Positions 1 to 7,300 are shown, numbered from the stretch's first letter. The stretch is DNA of 12,321 nt from Chitinophagales bacterium (GCA_014380545.1 JACMJP010000242.1:1-12321); one strand, 5' to 3'. Program-made: numbers and translations. The notes: generated from the letters alone by a model not told the origin.

Positions 1-1720
1 AACTTATTATATGCGTAACTCCCAATCCTTCCCATGCACATCCGCTTACCAATGCTGCATCATACACATCAATATCGCTGTCAGCATTTGCATCATTACA
101 ACTTGCGGCAATAATTGTATTATCAAGAATTTCATTGATGTAATTATCTACGTCATCAAAATATTGTATAGTATCAATATTCAAATCGCCTATTAAACCA
201 GGACCATTGCATATTCCATTACAATCATATTCCGCAGAACCAAAAATTTCTCCGTAACAATCATAATAAGGTAAGCAGTCTTCTACGACTTCAACTTCAG
301 GTTCTTCATCCGGCTCATCTCTTGTAATTTTTATACAAACTGAAACAAAATTATTAGCAAGATTTATTTCTGTTCTTCCATCAAAATCAGGATGATTTTC
401 CCAGTTCACTCTTGCTACCATCGTATAAGTGCCATCTGGCACATCAGTAAGATCTATCCACTGGCATGTTGTACCACTTCCATACATATCATAACATCCT
501 GCGGAAATTCCCATATCCCAGCCTCCGTAACCTCCGGTTCCGTCAAAACATCCAACATCCATTACAGCGTAACCATTTTTATGTCCGACAGGTAATTCAG
601 CACCTGTTGAATCGTACAATAAATATTCTCCATAATCTGCATAATGCCAGTGTTCATGACAAGGGCTATAAACAAATCCGGGAGCTCCACCATCGGGCTC
701 ACCAATATGATAATCCTCGTCGCCAATATTCATGATCTTCATATTAAATTGAAGCACATAACGCATTCCCGTGCCTGTAACACATTCTTCTTCAAGGGCA
801 CAATCATCCCAGTCCGCATTATAAGTTGAAACCTGAAAATCTGCGCTCCATCCTGTTGCAGGATATCCATCAAAATAGGTTTCATCAATTACGAGATCAG
901 GACCTAAAGGGCAATCAGGATCACCGGGATAAATACAACTTCCATCACTTGTCATTGCAAGCGGATCATAATTACAGGCATAAATATCAGTGCATCCTTC
1001 AGGTGGACCTAAGTAAGAAATTGACCAATTAATATCTGATCCATCGCATGAAGTTTCATTATCGCCAATGCGTATATAATATGTTTTTCCTGCCAATAAA
1101 ATTGCGCTTACCTCAGCAAGTTCGCCGCATGCATCATCATTATAATAATCTGTTCCTTCCGCTAACTCTGTTGGTACTAATCCAACACAATGATTGTAAA
1201 CCCAGATCTTTGTATCACATGTGTTATCCAGATCGCAGGTTGTAATTATATAACTTCCGGTATCAGCAGGTGAAAATTCATACCATGCGTTTGTAAATTC
1301 GGCAGCGTGTGTTCCAGGATCAACAGTAAATGCACTCGAACAAGTTGTGCCCGGCGGGCAGCCCATATCAACAGATGTTACTTCTCCAAAATCGCCACTG
1401 AATTCGGCAATTAATTCACCATCATAATATACCTCAACTCCGTGCGGTGCATAAATACCATCTCCATAACTATCATATAAATAAAATGTATGGCAGCCGC
1501 TGCTTTCAATACAAACATCTTCACTATCATAATCTCCGTCAGCAACAGTTTCACCATCTGCGTTTTTTATTTCCCAGGAAGTTTCATACTCATAAGAATC
1601 GGGGTCAATCATAATATTTACTTCAACTGTGCCGGGATCGCAATCAATAGCATATATTTTTTTTGATTGAAGAAATGCAATAATGAGGAATGAGAAGATA
1701 AGTAATGAAGAGATTCTCAT
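1..1720 (-). CDS. Secreted lysyl oxidase-domain protein with dockerin-like repeats (3' end outside window)
   Basis: The frame is open for 573 codons from the ATG at 1720 to the left edge, with no stop. Residues 1-24 form a signal peptide (MRISSLLIFSFLIIAF, then a small-residue cleavage site after YA). Residues 26-121 match a Cys-rich exoprotein module (CHTFYLYDSYGDGIY), and 122-237 resemble a pre-peptidase C-terminal-like beta domain. A GCTDIYACNYDP...DGSC motif lies at 242-262. Residues 273-465 form a lysyl oxidase domain. Copper ligands H355, H357 and H359 lie in CHEHWH. K381 (VGHKNG) and Y413 (GCYDMYG) correspond to the residues that form the lysine tyrosylquinone cofactor in animal LOX, followed by CQWIDLTDVPDGTY. 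This family oxidises peptidyl lysine or other primary amines to aldehydes, giving H2O2 and ammonia. A dockerin-like pair follows, with D-x-N-x-D loops at 512-523 and 543-554. The substrate is unknown; a T9SS tail beyond the edge is only a guess. Confidence 0.88.
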   Translation of the reverse strand, partial: MRISSLLIFSFLIIAFLQSKKIYAIDCDPGTVEVNIMIDPDSYEYETSWEIKNADGETVADGDYDSEDVCIESSGCHTFYLYDSYGDGIYAPHGVEVYYDGELIAEFSGDFGEVTSVDMGCPPGTTCSSAFTVDPGTHAAEFTNAWYEFSPADTGSYIITTCDLDNTCDTKIWVYNHCVGLVPTELAEGTDYYNDDACGELAEVSAILLAGKTYYIRIGDNETSCDGSDINWSISYLGPPEGCTDIYACNYDPLAMTSDGSCIYPGDPDCPLGPDLVIDETYFDGYPATGWSADFQVSTYNADWDDCALEEECVTGTGMRYVLQFNMKIMNIGDEDYHIGEPDGGAPGFVYSPCHEHWHYADYGEYLLYDSTGAELPVGHKNGYAVMDVGCFDGTGGYGGWDMGISAGCYDMYGSGTTCQWIDLTDVPDGTYTMVARVNWENHPDFDGRTEINLANNFVSVCIKITRDEPDEEPEVEVVEDCLPYYDCYGEIFGSAEYDCNGICNGPGLIGDLNIDTIQYFDDVDNYINEILDNTIIAASCNDANADSDIDVYDAALVSGCAWEGLGVTHIIS

Positions 1721-1737
1721 ACGATTTAGATTTTTTT

Positions 1738-1768
1738 GAAAGTTACTGCTTTTCAAATTATTACACAA
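1738..1768 (-). promoter_or_regulatory. Candidate Bacteroidota promoter for the lysyl oxidase gene
   Basis: On the minus strand TAACTTTC (1745-1738) matches the Bacteroidota -7 consensus TAnnTTTG at all but the last base. A TTG (1768-1766) lies 20 bases upstream as a -33 element. Transcription would start roughly 11 bases before the ATG at 1720. Such matches are frequent in AT-rich DNA, so this is weak. Confidence 0.28.
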
Positions 1769-1798
1769 TACAGGAAATGAAATGACAGAAATATGAAA

Positions 1799-2167
1799 TT
1801 ACTTTTTCTTTATCCCCTGTAATTCTTCCTTAACAGCCATAGTAGTTTTGGGTGCATTACCTATAAATATTTTTTCGCCTATAATAAAAACAGGGCGTTT
1901 AAGAAAAGTGTATTCTTCAAGAATATATTTTTTGTAATCTTTTTCTTTCAATTCCATTTTATTTAATCCCAATGCCCGGTATTTTAAGGCAATGCGGCTG
2001 AACAATGCTTCATAACTTCCGGCAAAATTTTTCATTTCATCTAACTGCTGCTCAGTTATTTTTTCTGTTTTAATATCCTGAATGACAAACGGGTATTTTT
2101 TTACCTGCACTTCTTTCATAATTCCTGCACATGTATCGCATGTTGAGAGATAATATAATTTAAGCAT
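1799..2167 (-). CDS. ArsC/Spx-family thioredoxin-fold protein
   Basis: This 122-residue cytoplasmic protein has the length and fold signature of the ArsC/Spx/YffB family. The N-terminal strand leads into a CxxC redox pair, C10 and C13 (LSTCDTC), as in Spx-like members, rather than the single Cys of classical E. coli ArsC. R58 (LFSRIALKYRALGL) and R91 (FLKRPVFI) align with the arginines that bind the oxyanion in ArsC. The final GNAPKT segment is typical of the family's C-terminal strand and helix. It starts 9 bases after the aspartate kinase stop, so the two are probably co-transcribed. No arsenic gene (arsR, arsB, acr3) is nearby, so a thiol-redox role is as likely as arsenate reduction. The family call is firm; the function is not. 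Confidence 0.85.
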   Translation of the reverse strand: MLKLYYLSTCDTCAGIMKEVQVKKYPFVIQDIKTEKITEQQLDEMKNFAGSYEALFSRIALKYRALGLNKMELKEKDYKKYILEEYTFLKRPVFIIGEKIFIGNAPKTTMAVKEELQGIKKK

Positions 2168-2176
2168 AGTTTGTAA

Positions 2177-3412
2177 TCAATAAAGTATTTGAATTGTATT
2201 TCTGCTTTTCTGGGTTAAAATAATTTCTTTTCCTGCTGTTAATTTTTCAATCACTTCATTTGTATAATGCCGGATGGTAAGCAACTGCAGGTTTTCATTT
2301 TTTGTTACGTTGTATTGCTTAGCCAAATCATCTTCAAGAATTTGATCTTTATAAGGATTTGTATCAATGCTGATAGTACAGCTCAAAGCTGCCGTCTGTA
2401 TCATATTTACTTTCACATTGTGTTTTGCAAGTATTTCATAAATATGACTCAGATTCTTTTCGGCAATAAAAGAAAAATCAGTTGTGCGGATAGATAATAA
2501 TGTTTGATCTTTCTTCACAACCAAAACAGGCGGGTAATATATTTCAGCATCATCAAAATGAATTACCGTTCCCGGAAGATCAGGATATATAAATGATTTT
2601 ACATATAACGGAATTTGTTTATTCTGCAAAGGCTTAATTGTTTTCGGGTGAATTACAGTTGCACCATAATATGTCATTTCAATTGCTTCATAATAGGTGA
2701 GCTCAGGAATATTTGCAGTATCTGAAAATATTTTCGGATCGGCATTTAAAACGCCGGGGACATCTTTCCATATAAATAATCCTTCAGACTGTAAAAGATA
2801 TGCAAGAATAGCCCCTGTGTAATCACTTCCCTCTCTTCCAAGTGTTGTTGAATAATTATCAGGCGTTCTTCCAATAAATCCTTGCGTAATTACATGTTTT
2901 GTTTTTAATATCTCCGGGATTTTATTTAATACAAATGTTTCAGTTTGCTGCCAGTTAACAACTCCCTCTCTCCATGTATTATCGGTTTTTATAATATCTC
3001 TTGCATCAAGTCCCGTATTATCTATTCCATTTGCATTTAAATATGTGCTTACTATTGTTGTTGAAATTAATTCTCCGATACACACTATCTGGTCATAATA
3101 TTGCGGCATGGTCATACTCCTGTTTGCTTCTGCATTTGTAATAATAAGATCGATAAAATAATCAATGTTGAGTTGCAGATTTAAATCCTGGATAATATCT
3201 GTATGGTAAGTATTTAATTTTTGAAGCTGTGATTTATAATCTTTTCCTTCATAAGCAGCATTCACTATGCCTTCAAGTGCATTAGTGGTTTTCCCCATAG
3301 CTGAAATAACAACTACTAACTTTTCATCTTTGTAACGGTTAATAATTGCTCCGACATTTTTTACTGCATTAGCATCTTTTACAGATGCTCCCCCGAATTT
3401 AAATACTTTCAT
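2177..3412 (-). CDS. lysC: Aspartate kinase (monofunctional)
   Basis: The enzyme phosphorylates L-aspartate with ATP, the first committed step to lysine, threonine, methionine and diaminopimelate. The 411-residue length suits a monofunctional aspartokinase; no homoserine dehydrogenase domain is fused. Visible motifs are KFGGAS at 5-10, VISAMGKTTNA at 35-45, GELIS at 113-117, GREGSDYTGA at 192-201, KDVPGVLNADPK at 216-227 and the YGATVIHPKTI segment at 249-259. An ACT domain, the usual site of amino-acid feedback, spans about 303-350. The tail (about 374-411, NLQLLTIRHYT...) is a second, shorter ACT-like unit. The start is the ATG at 3412. The gene is followed after 9 bases by the ArsC-like gene. 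A nested inverted repeat lies in the 109-base upstream gap. Confidence 0.94.
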   Translation of the reverse strand: MKVFKFGGASVKDANAVKNVGAIINRYKDEKLVVVISAMGKTTNALEGIVNAAYEGKDYKSQLQKLNTYHTDIIQDLNLQLNIDYFIDLIITNAEANRSMTMPQYYDQIVCIGELISTTIVSTYLNANGIDNTGLDARDIIKTDNTWREGVVNWQQTETFVLNKIPEILKTKHVITQGFIGRTPDNYSTTLGREGSDYTGAILAYLLQSEGLFIWKDVPGVLNADPKIFSDTANIPELTYYEAIEMTYYGATVIHPKTIKPLQNKQIPLYVKSFIYPDLPGTVIHFDDAEIYYPPVLVVKKDQTLLSIRTTDFSFIAEKNLSHIYEILAKHNVKVNMIQTAALSCTISIDTNPYKDQILEDDLAKQYNVTKNENLQLLTIRHYTNEVIEKLTAGKEIILTQKSRNTIQILY

Positions 3413-3444
3413 GAATGTTCAGATTACTAATAAAACAATCTACC

Positions 3445-3480
3445 TGCGCCTGCTTGCTTCAGGCAAGGAAGACAGGCGCA
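3445..3480. repeat. Nested inverted repeat upstream of lysC (possible dispersed palindromic repeat)
   Basis: Outer arms TGCGCCTG (3445-3452) and CAGGCGCA (3473-3480) are perfectly complementary. Inside them CTTGC (3453-3457) pairs with GCAAG (3463-3467) around a TTCAG loop, leaving GAAGA unpaired on one side. The element is far richer in G+C than its surroundings. It lies between the stop of the small T9SS protein gene and the lysC start. It could be a REP-like palindrome, a terminator for the upstream gene (the T-run beyond it is poor and distant), or structure in the lysC leader. Confidence 0.6.
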
Positions 3481-3508
3481 AAAATACATATTCATGTTCG
3501 AGAATAAA
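3479..3508 (-). promoter_or_regulatory. Candidate promoter for lysC
   Basis: TATTTTTG (3486-3479, minus strand) is an exact match to the Bacteroidota -7 consensus TAnnTTTG. An imperfect -33 element TTTA (3508-3505) lies 18 bases upstream. The box abuts the inverted repeat at 3445-3480, so a transcript starting here would carry only part of that structure. The -33 match is poor. Confidence 0.3.
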
Positions 3509-3521
3509 GATTTGAAAAAAA

Positions 3522-4112
3522 TTATTGAAGGATTATTTTTTGCGAAATCACAACTCCCCTATCATCTGTCATTTTTAAAACATACGGACCTTTTGCAATT
3601 GTATTAGATGGAATAGTATGTTGATATTGCGAAGTGGAATTGAGATGTACACTTTTTCCCTCAGATGAAATCAATTCTATTTGAATTGGCAGATTAAGAT
3701 CATTGCTAATGTTTATATTTATAACATTATCGGAAGGATTAGGATATGCAAGAATAAGGTTATTGCCCGCATCAATATATTTTGCTTCAACTGTATTACT
3801 CACATAAACATCATTTGATCCGGTGATGCGGTAATAATATGTCCCGTTCATAAGATCGTAGTTGTCGAAATAAGTGTAATACAGATCGGAAGTTGCCCCA
3901 CACAAACCGGGAACACTATGAATTGTTTCAAAGTATATATCATCAGTTGATCTTTCCACATGCATATCAAAGCATGTATTTCCAGCTTTCAATGTCCATT
4001 TAATAAATACGCTGTCGCCAAATTGCTGCGCTGTAAAATCAGCAAACAGAGATTGGGAAAAGATATTTCCTGCGATTAATAAATTTATGAAAACTAAAGT
4101 CAGATATCTCAT
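3522..4112 (-). CDS. Small T9SS-exported protein with one FnIII-like domain
   Basis: From the ATG at 4112 this encodes 196 residues. A TTG start at 4130 is possible, but the ATG puts a clean signal peptide at the N-terminus (MRYLTLVFINLLIAGNIFSQ, cleaved near residue 20), and an exact -7-type box overlaps that TTG. Residues about 22-117 look like a fibronectin III-type beta sandwich (DSVFIKWTL..., ERSTDDIYFETI, GTYYYRI), with cysteines in GNTCF and GLCGA. Residues 122-196 are a type A T9SS sorting domain: LAYPNPSDN at its start, then IELISSEGK, GPYVLKM and a terminal KIILQ. It should therefore be exported across both membranes and released or anchored at the cell surface. The mature cargo is only about 100 residues, unusually small, and no catalytic motif is visible. 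Confidence 0.85.
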   Translation of the reverse strand: MRYLTLVFINLLIAGNIFSQSLFADFTAQQFGDSVFIKWTLKAGNTCFDMHVERSTDDIYFETIHSVPGLCGATSDLYYTYFDNYDLMNGTYYYRITGSNDVYVSNTVEAKYIDAGNNLILAYPNPSDNVININISNDLNLPIQIELISSEGKSVHLNSTSQYQHTIPSNTIAKGPYVLKMTDDRGVVISQKIILQ

Positions 4113-4127
4113 ATCTTTAAGCGATTG

Positions 4128-4135
4128 CAAATTTA
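4128..4135 (-). promoter_or_regulatory. Exact -7-type box before the T9SS protein gene
   Basis: TAAATTTG on the minus strand fits TAnnTTTG exactly. It would place a transcript start about 8-10 bases before the ATG at 4112, supporting that start over the upstream TTG. No good -33 element is seen at the expected distance. Confidence 0.27.
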
Positions 4136-4190
4136 AACGATCTCTCTTTTACTTTGTTGTGAAGGAATTATTTCAACTTATAAATTACAA

Positions 4191-4670
4191 ATGCCCCAAA
4201 TAGTTCAGGAAATAGAAATACATGCGCCAATAGAAATTTGTTTTGACCTTTCCCGATCGATTGATCTGCATATGATCAGCACCGGAAAAACAAAAGAAAA
4301 GGCAATTGCCGGAAAGACAAGCGGATTAATTGAATTAAACGAAACTGTTACATGGAGGGCAAAACATCTTGGGGTAAATCAAACACTCACTTCTAAGATA
4401 ACAGCTTTAAAATATCCGAAATACTTTGTTGATGAAATGGTTGCAGGTGTTTTTAAATCTTTAAGGCATCAGCATATTTTTGAAAGTAAAAACGATCATA
4501 CAATTATTACAGACAAATTTGAATTTGAATCTCCCTTTGGTATTTTTGGAAAAATATTTAATCACATCTTTCTTACTTCATATCTAAAAGGGTTTATAAC
4601 CGATAGAAATAAAATTATAAAGGAATATGCTGAAACTGATAAATGGAAAACTATTCTGAATAAAGAATAA
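4191..4670 (+). CDS. SRPBCC-fold (polyketide cyclase/ligand-binding-like) protein
   Basis: This 159-residue protein fits the START/SRPBCC fold. It opens with the characteristic strand QEIEIHAPIEICFDLSRSIDLH, where HAPIEICFDL is the recurrent 'APxExVFdl' signature. Later come WRAKHLG...TLTSKITALKYPKYFVDEMVAG, which reads as antiparallel strands, and DKFEFESPFGIFGKIFNHIF...YLKGFI, which leads into the long C-terminal helix. Members bind hydrophobic ligands in a deep cavity; some act as cyclases or lipid carriers. No catalytic residue can be assigned here. There is no signal peptide, so it is probably cytoplasmic. It is a single-gene plus-strand unit, divergent from the T9SS protein gene and ending 6 bases from the convergent pabB stop. 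The ligand is unknown. Confidence 0.8.
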   Translation: MPQIVQEIEIHAPIEICFDLSRSIDLHMISTGKTKEKAIAGKTSGLIELNETVTWRAKHLGVNQTLTSKITALKYPKYFVDEMVAGVFKSLRHQHIFESKNDHTIITDKFEFESPFGIFGKIFNHIFLTSYLKGFITDRNKIIKEYAETDKWKTILNKE

Positions 4671-4676
4671 AGAAAT

Positions 4677-5990
4677 TCAATCTGTGCGATCAGCATGCAC
4701 ATTCAGAACATCTATCAATGCCCTTAACTTCACTAAACATTCTTCATATTCCTCCTCGGGATCGGAATCATAAACAATTGCCCCGCCTACCTGCGCTGAT
4801 ACATATCTTTTTTCAGAATTATAGATAATACTTCTTATTACAACATTAAAATCAAAATCCTTTTCGGGTGTAAAATATCCAAATGCCCCGCTATAAACTC
4901 CTCTTTTTGTTTCTTCATATCGCTCAATTAGTTCCATGGCCATTACCTTCGGGGCGCCTGTCATGCTTCCCATCGGGAATGCATTTTTAATTATATCAAC
5001 AACATGTAAATCGTTTCTCACTTCCGCAGAAACAGTGGAAACCATCTGGTGCACATGTTCAAAAGAATACACAGCAAATAACTCATCAATCTTTATTGTT
5101 CCTGTTCTTGCACTTTTAGTAAGATCATTTCGTACAAGGTCAACTATCATTACATTTTCTGCTTTATCTTTTAGACTTTGAGATAATTCATTTTTTAAAT
5201 ATTCATCTTCATCTTTTGTATTTCCTCTTTTTATTGTCCCTTTCATCGGACTAGAGGTGATTCTGTTTCCCTCCTTCTTTAAAAATCTTTCAGGGCTTGC
5301 TGAAATAAGAAATTTTTCTTCCCACTTAAATAAAACTGAAAACGGAGCTTTTGATCTTTTACATAATGCATCAAATACTTTCAATGGATTTATTTCCACC
5401 TCTTCAGCATAAAACTCCTGACATAAATTGATCTCATAAACATTCCCTTCAATAATATGCTGTTGTAGTTGTTTTATTTTTTGAAGGTAATTTTGTTTGG
5501 AAACTCTTGCGGTTAATGGAATCCCCTCCTTCTTCCCCTGAAAAGGGAGTAGCTTTGGCGGTATATTTAAAATAGTTGAAAATATTTTATCTGCATTATT
5601 ATCAATAATTCCAATCTTTATTTCCGAATCTTCACAAATAATTATTGCTTCAGGAATAAAAAAAAGCATATCTTCAAAACCAATTTCATCTTTATTATTT
5701 GAATTAATATCTTCTATTTCATTTTTCAGGTCATAACCAAAATATCCAAAACACCAGTCATTATTTTCATTGATGAATTCTTTGAGTGCATCAAATGTGT
5801 TTCCTGCATTGCATTGAATGTTTTTATAGTTTCCTGCGGCTAATAGAAAATCAAATTCATTTTTTCCGTAAACAGTATTATCACATGAATCTAAAAAAAT
5901 GAATTCATTAAATTGCGCAGTATATGTGAGTAATTGATTGCGGAAATCTTCTTTGTTTTCTGTTTGATATGATTTCCAGATTCTATGCAT
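4677..5990 (-). CDS. pabB: Aminodeoxychorismate synthase component I
   Basis: PabB aminates chorismate to 4-amino-4-deoxychorismate in p-aminobenzoate and folate synthesis, using ammonia from PabA. The ATG at 5990 (437 residues) is preferred; a TTG at 6017 would read back into short direct repeats. The chorismate-binding half is complete: GNVYEINLCQEF, SPERF with E234, PMKGTIKRG with K250, ENVMIVDLVRNDL at 278-290, and GSMTGAPK at 341-348. Lys in PMKGT is the PabB-type active-site residue (TrpE has Ala there), and its 16-residue spacing from E234 equals that of E. coli E258/K274. So this is PabB and not anthranilate synthase. No PabA or PabC domain is fused. It follows purA by 41 bases and is probably co-transcribed. 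A foreign-looking segment lies at residues 144-158. Confidence 0.9.
   Translation of the reverse strand: MHRIWKSYQTENKEDFRNQLLTYTAQFNEFIFLDSCDNTVYGKNEFDFLLAAGNYKNIQCNAGNTFDALKEFINENNDWCFGYFGYDLKNEIEDINSNNKDEIGFEDMLFFIPEAIIICEDSEIKIGIIDNNADKIFSTILNIPPKLLPFQGKKEGIPLTARVSKQNYLQKIKQLQQHIIEGNVYEINLCQEFYAEEVEINPLKVFDALCKRSKAPFSVLFKWEEKFLISASPERFLKKEGNRITSSPMKGTIKRGNTKDEDEYLKNELSQSLKDKAENVMIVDLVRNDLTKSARTGTIKIDELFAVYSFEHVHQMVSTVSAEVRNDLHVVDIIKNAFPMGSMTGAPKVMAMELIERYEETKRGVYSGAFGYFTPEKDFDFNVVIRSIIYNSEKRYVSAQVGGAIVYDSDPEEEYEECLVKLRALIDVLNVHADRTD
5517..5561 (-). repeat. G/C-tract repeat-like segment embedded in pabB
   Basis: Codons for PPKLLPFQGKKEGIP (residues 144-158 of PabB) are made of purine- and C-runs (CTCCCTTTTCAGGGGAAG, then AAGGAGGGGATTCC), unlike the AT-rich codons on both sides. 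An imperfect stem (CTCCC with GGGAAG) flanks TTTTCAG. It sits in the variable linker before the conserved chorismate-binding half. It resembles the hairpin element at 11899-11917. Inferred to be an in-frame insertion of a dispersed palindromic repeat. Confidence 0.4.
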
Positions 5991-6000
5991 ACAGTATTTA

Positions 6001-6030
6001 ACCACAAAAGAACACAAAAGGGCACAAAAG
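6001..6030. repeat. Three 10-base direct repeats (nnCACAAAAG) between purA and pabB
   Basis: Three consecutive 10-mers, ACCACAAAAG, AACACAAAAG and GGCACAAAAG, differ only in their first two bases and fill nearly all of the gap between the purA stop and the pabB ATG. Together with the preceding ATTTA they recall the widespread short intergenic repeat of the form TTAACCACAAAG-nnCACAAAG. Role unknown; it could act in the purA-pabB leader. Confidence 0.7.
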
Positions 6031-6031
6031 A

Positions 6032-7300
6032 TTAAAGCAGAATTAATTTCTCTCTTTCAGGTCCTGAGGATAACATGGTTATTTTTACTTTTAGTTCCCT
6101 CTCTAAAAATTGCAGAAAATTTCTTAATTCAATTGGCAGGTCGTCTTTTGTTTTGCAATTATCTAAATTACAATTCCACCCTTTAAAGGTTTCATATACA
6201 GGTTCAATTTCAGCATCAACAATATTAAACGGGATATGATCTGTTTGCTTACCTTTTATTTTATATGCAACACATGCCTTTATTTCTTTGAATGTATTTA
6301 ATACATCAATTTTGGTAATTGCAATTTGTGTAACACCATTTAGCATAATGGTATATTTTAATGCAGGCAGATCAATCCACCCGCATCGTCGTGGTCTTTT
6401 TGTTACTGCCCCAAACTCACTTCCTATTTTGCGCAATTCCTCCCCTGTCTGGTCAAATAATTCTGTAGGAAAGGGTCCGCCGCCAACTCTTGTGCAATAT
6501 GCCTTTGAAATACCAATTACTTCTTTAATTCTTTGCGGTGCAATTCCAAGTCCCGTACAAACTCCTGCCGTAATTGTATTACTTGAAGTTACAAAAGGAT
6601 ATGTTCCGTGATCTACATCCAGCATGCTGCCCTGCGCACCTTCTGCTAATATTTTTTTATTTTTGATAATTTGATCATTAAGATAATATTCACTGTCAAT
6701 AAAAGGAATTTGTTTCATGAATTCAATTGCATCAAGCCATTCTTTTTCATTTTGAATTTCAAGTGAAACATTTTCATAATTTTTCAAAAATAGAAAATGT
6801 TTTTCTTTTAAGCGGTCGTATTTTTCTTTGAAATTAGGTGTTTCAATATCTCCTATACGTAAACCATTTCTTCCTGTTTTGTCCATGTAAGCAGGGCCTA
6901 TGCCTTTTAATGTAGAGCCAATTTTGTCCAACCCTTTTGATGCTTCGCTTGCTGCATCCAGCATTTTATGTGTCGGGAGAATAAGATGTGCTTTCCTTGA
7001 GATCAATAATCTTTTTTTTACATCCACACCTGCATTTTCCAGTTTATCAACCTCCATTTTAAATGTCACAGGATCAATAACAACACCTCCACCAACTACA
7101 TTCATGCAATTATTTAAAAAAATTCCAGAAGGGATTGTGTGAAGTACGAATTTTACACCGTTCTTTAGAATCAACGTATGCCCGGCATTCGGTCCGCCCT
7201 GAAAACGGGCAACTACATCGTATTGTTCGGCAAGATAGTCAACTACTTTTCCTTTACCTTCATCACCCCATTGCAGCCCTAATAAAACATCTACATTCAT
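6032..7300 (-). CDS. purA: Adenylosuccinate synthetase
   Basis: PurA joins IMP and aspartate using GTP to form adenylosuccinate, the first step from IMP to AMP, in the cytoplasm. The 422-residue length is normal. The N-terminus has LLGLQWGDEGKGKVVD with catalytic D13 and GGPNAGHTL with H41, at the same residue numbers as in E. coli PurA. Other family blocks visible are LPTHKMLDAASE, STLKGIGPAYMDKTGRNGLRI, EGAQGSMLDVDHGTYPFVTSSN, CTRVGGGPFPTEL and AVTKRPRRCGWIDLPALKY. The start is the ATG at 7300. It heads a probable two-gene unit with pabB. The 90-base upstream gap is shared with the divergent sulfotransferase-like gene. No convincing promoter or purine riboswitch is visible there. Confidence 0.97.
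   Translation of the reverse strand: MNVDVLLGLQWGDEGKGKVVDYLAEQYDVVARFQGGPNAGHTLILKNGVKFVLHTIPSGIFLNNCMNVVGGGVVIDPVTFKMEVDKLENAGVDVKKRLLISRKAHLILPTHKMLDAASEASKGLDKIGSTLKGIGPAYMDKTGRNGLRIGDIETPNFKEKYDRLKEKHFLFLKNYENVSLEIQNEKEWLDAIEFMKQIPFIDSEYYLNDQIIKNKKILAEGAQGSMLDVDHGTYPFVTSSNTITAGVCTGLGIAPQRIKEVIGISKAYCTRVGGGPFPTELFDQTGEELRKIGSEFGAVTKRPRRCGWIDLPALKYTIMLNGVTQIAITKIDVLNTFKEIKACVAYKIKGKQTDHIPFNIVDAEIEPVYETFKGWNCNLDNCKTKDDLPIELRNFLQFLERELKVKITMLSSGPEREKLILL

Noticed and set aside
11..1245. Six short plus-strand frames opposite the lysyl oxidase gene
   Set aside because: They lie antisense to a continuous minus-strand frame with clear domains, and show no family motifs.
4113..4130. TTG start adding six residues to the T9SS protein
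   Set aside because: It places charged residues before the signal peptide and overlaps a -7-type promoter box; the ATG at 4112 is better.
4936..5181. Plus-strand frame opposite pabB, and similar frames opposite purA, rel and the thioesterase gene
   Set aside because: They are antisense shadows of well-supported genes with no recognisable protein features.
5991..6017. TTG start adding nine residues to PabB
   Set aside because: The extension (MCSFVVKYC) reads into the CACAAAAG direct repeats; the ATG at 5990 gives the normal N-terminus.
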